Source: a virus
Virus record (IMG/VR): IMGVR_UViG_3300031857_000743
Coordinates: 1 to 33,641 of that record
Length of the DNA: 33,641 bases
Reading direction: 5' to 3' (one strand)
The notes under the pieces are model-generated. The model worked only from the letters and a program-made list of their open reading frames with translations, was not told where the DNA came from and ran no database searches. The position numbers were made by a program, and so were the translations under genes. This document shows positions 32,238 to 33,641 of this stretch, in pieces; the first letter of the stretch is position 1; each line of letters starts with the position of its first letter.

Positions 32238-33641
32238 TTATCCAAGATCTTTAGTTAGAGTTACGACCCTATAGTCATATGATTGATTCGTGGTCAAATA
32301 TTTATCTTGCGCTGCATTAGTGAATGCAGATGTGACAGTTAGAGTATCATTATTAGTGATTGATGCAATAACTCGAGTTTCATTATTTACAGTGATACTC
32401 ATTCCGACTGCAACATTACCAACAAAGTAAGTTACATTTGGCGATGTCGTATTACCCGTAACGACAACACTACTTGATAGTACATTTACAGTTCCAGGTA
32501 AAGTTTGACCAATGAAGTAGTTTGGAATCACATGATAAACTAATCCAGACACATTCGCTGGAACAGCGATATTTAATGTGATGTTATTAGAAGATATCGA
32601 GACAACATTTGCGTTTTGTACTGTGGCTCTTCTGTATAAGGTTGTTCCAGTTGCAGCATCTTCAAATGCGGAGTTAACATTCATAACTGTTCCGCTTGCA
32701 ATATTTACAACTTGTCGAATCTCATTATTTACGGTGACGAAATCGCCAACAACCAAGTCTGCGCTGAAGGCAGTTGCAGTTCCCACAACCTTACCATTTT
32801 GTGTAAATACCTGCACCGTTCCTGTTTGAGCCTTATAGACATTTGCAACTGCAATATTAAAGGACAGATTATCACCTGCAACAATCATATCAGAAATAGC
32901 GTTCACATTGCCAGAGATTTGAACGATAGTATTTTGAAGTTTATGAATAGAGTTTCCTGTACCAAAATAGATAAATGGTGCATTAACCGTTATATGAGTT
33001 CCATCAGTTACCGTTATGACTTCGCGAGTTTGATTATTTACCGTAATAATATCATTTGCAGCGAGCTGTCCTGTGAAGTTCGTACCAGCACCAAGAATAA
33101 TATTATTTTGTTTATAAATCGATGCACCAGTTGCATGATGTGTATAGTTAGCATTCACTTGTAGAGTTGTGTCGTTTGTAACTACCGTAACCCGACGAGG
33201 CTCATTATTGATTGTGATTATATCGCCAACATTAATTTGTGGATCAAAGTTTGTTCCAGATCCTGTTACAACATTTGAACGAAGATATAGCAATTGAGTA
33301 TTTGCTGGATATGTAAATGCAGCATTCACCTCAAGTCGATCTGCTGCACTGACGAAAGTTACCTCACGGATTTCGCTATTCACAGTAATAATATCACCAA
33401 TATCAATGTCTGTGTCAAAGGAAGTACCACTACCGAGAACGACTACATTCGAGAGAAATGCTACATTGTCGGTTCCTGCATTACTGAATACAGCATTTAC
33501 AAGCAAATGTTGGTTATTTGTAATCGAAGTAATTCGTCTTACTTGATTATTAATTGTTAGAATGTCATTTACAAGAACTTGTGTTGTGAACGATGTAGCA
33601 TTACCGACAACAACATTAGTTGTGTAGACATTAACTGTTCC
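32238..33641 (-). CDS. Multi-repeat beta-module structural protein, 5' end outside the window
   Basis: The frame is open from the window edge for 468 codons to the stop; an internal TTG at 33506 should not be taken as the start because the repeat pattern continues upstream in frame. About six clear and two degenerate copies of a ~55-60-residue module occur. Each has a VVxGxGTxF strand, a GDxITVNNExRxV core (for example VGDIITVNSEIREV and VGDIITINNEPRRV) and an LxVNxAF ending. The C-terminus reads YDYRVVTLTKDLG. It lies where gp7 sits before gp8 in T4, so it could be the C-terminal part of a gp7-like baseplate protein, or an independent fibre-like protein. Identity cannot be set from this fragment. 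Confidence 0.72.
   Translation of the reverse strand, partial: GTVNVYTTNVVVGNATSFTTQVLVNDILTINNQVRRITSITNNQHLLVNAVFSNAGTDNVAFLSNVVVLGSGTSFDTDIDIGDIITVNSEIREVTFVSAADRLEVNAAFTYPANTQLLYLRSNVVTGSGTNFDPQINVGDIITINNEPRRVTVVTNDTTLQVNANYTHHATGASIYKQNNIILGAGTNFTGQLAANDIITVNNQTREVITVTDGTHITVNAPFIYFGTGNSIHKLQNTIVQISGNVNAISDMIVAGDNLSFNIAVANVYKAQTGTVQVFTQNGKVVGTATAFSADLVVGDFVTVNNEIRQVVNIASGTVMNVNSAFEDAATGTTLYRRATVQNANVVSISSNNITLNIAVPANVSGLVYHVIPNYFIGQTLPGTVNVLSSSVVVTGNTTSPNVTYFVGNVAVGMSITVNNETRVIASITNNDTLTVTSAFTNAAQDKYLTTNQSYDYRVVTLTKDLG
32290..33641 (-). repeat. Tandem beta-module repeats (~165-180 bp)
   Basis: Repeats encode the GTxF...GDxITVNNExRxV...LxVNxAF module. Two similar pairs are inserted in gp8 (31494-31931 and about 30800-31020), and one diverged copy is visible in the DUF4815-type protein. 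The modules are diverged at DNA level, so recent expansion is not implied. Confidence 0.75.

Noticed and set aside
32238-33506. Treating 33506 as the start of the repeat protein
   Set aside because: The codon is TTG in the middle of a repeat, and the module continues in frame to the window edge.
1-33641. tRNA genes, integrase, IS elements or photosynthesis genes
   Set aside because: None could be seen in either strand, so nothing in the window fixes the host or suggests a prophage.

Overview
This window looks like part of the late (structural) region of a T4-like myovirus, probably a marine one related to cyanophages or pelagiphages. Every convincing gene is on the minus strand, so transcription runs from high to low coordinates, and genes are packed with overlaps or gaps of a few bases. 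Three landmarks anchor it: a gp8-type baseplate wedge protein (30228-32234, with the GGHGS-P-EELG signature), a gp13 neck protein (632-1393) and the start of gp14 (1-630). The order gp8, then fibre genes, then gp13 and gp14 matches T4, where genes 9-12 and wac lie between 8 and 13. Here that interval is a ~29 kb block of adhesin-like and modification genes. I see no host-specific gene, tRNA or integrase, so the host is not determined.

Layout in the direction of transcription. (1) Baseplate: a partial multi-repeat protein (32238-33641), gp8, a 1500-residue DUF4815-type structural protein ending in a polyproline linker and a Hint-like domain (25715-30217), a 1058-residue structural protein (22519-25695) and a 75-residue coiled-coil protein. 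(2) Fibres: a beta-repeat fibre (19367-22285) and two tandem paralogues made of Asn-Tyr-Asn / Ala-Tyr-Pro repeats (17121-19361 and 14493-17042). (3) A modification operon: a prolyl-hydroxylase-like 2OG-Fe(II) oxygenase (13810-14412), two DUF6065-like paralogues, a GT60-like GlcNAc transferase (11377-12336) and an unknown protein. (4) A collagen-like unit: a small beta protein, a 1074-residue collagen-like fibre with an embedded cupredoxin-like domain (7205-10429) and a LamG-lectin protein. (5) An Ala-rich heptad-repeat fibre (4509-6302). (6) A second sugar/oxygenase operon: a GT4 glycosyltransferase, a GT-A-like protein, a second 2OG-oxygenase-like protein (DUF6445-like) and a GT2-like glycosyltransferase. 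(7) The neck genes 13 and 14.

The most exciting possibility is that the oxygenase and the GT60-like enzyme form a hydroxylation-plus-glycosylation pathway acting on a phage fibre. In Dictyostelium, GT60 Gnt1 adds GlcNAc to a hydroxyproline made by a 2OG prolyl hydroxylase on Skp1. Here both enzyme types share an operon next to a proline-dense collagen-like fibre gene. This is inference from gene content. The collagen prolines lie mostly in the X position (Gly-Pro-Gln), which is not the classical collagen P4H target, and other proline-rich substrates are encoded nearby.

Octamers resembling the T4 late promoter (TATAAATA and one- or two-base variants) precede several units, which supports late expression and helps delimit the operons. 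No stretch without a gene exceeds 100 bases.
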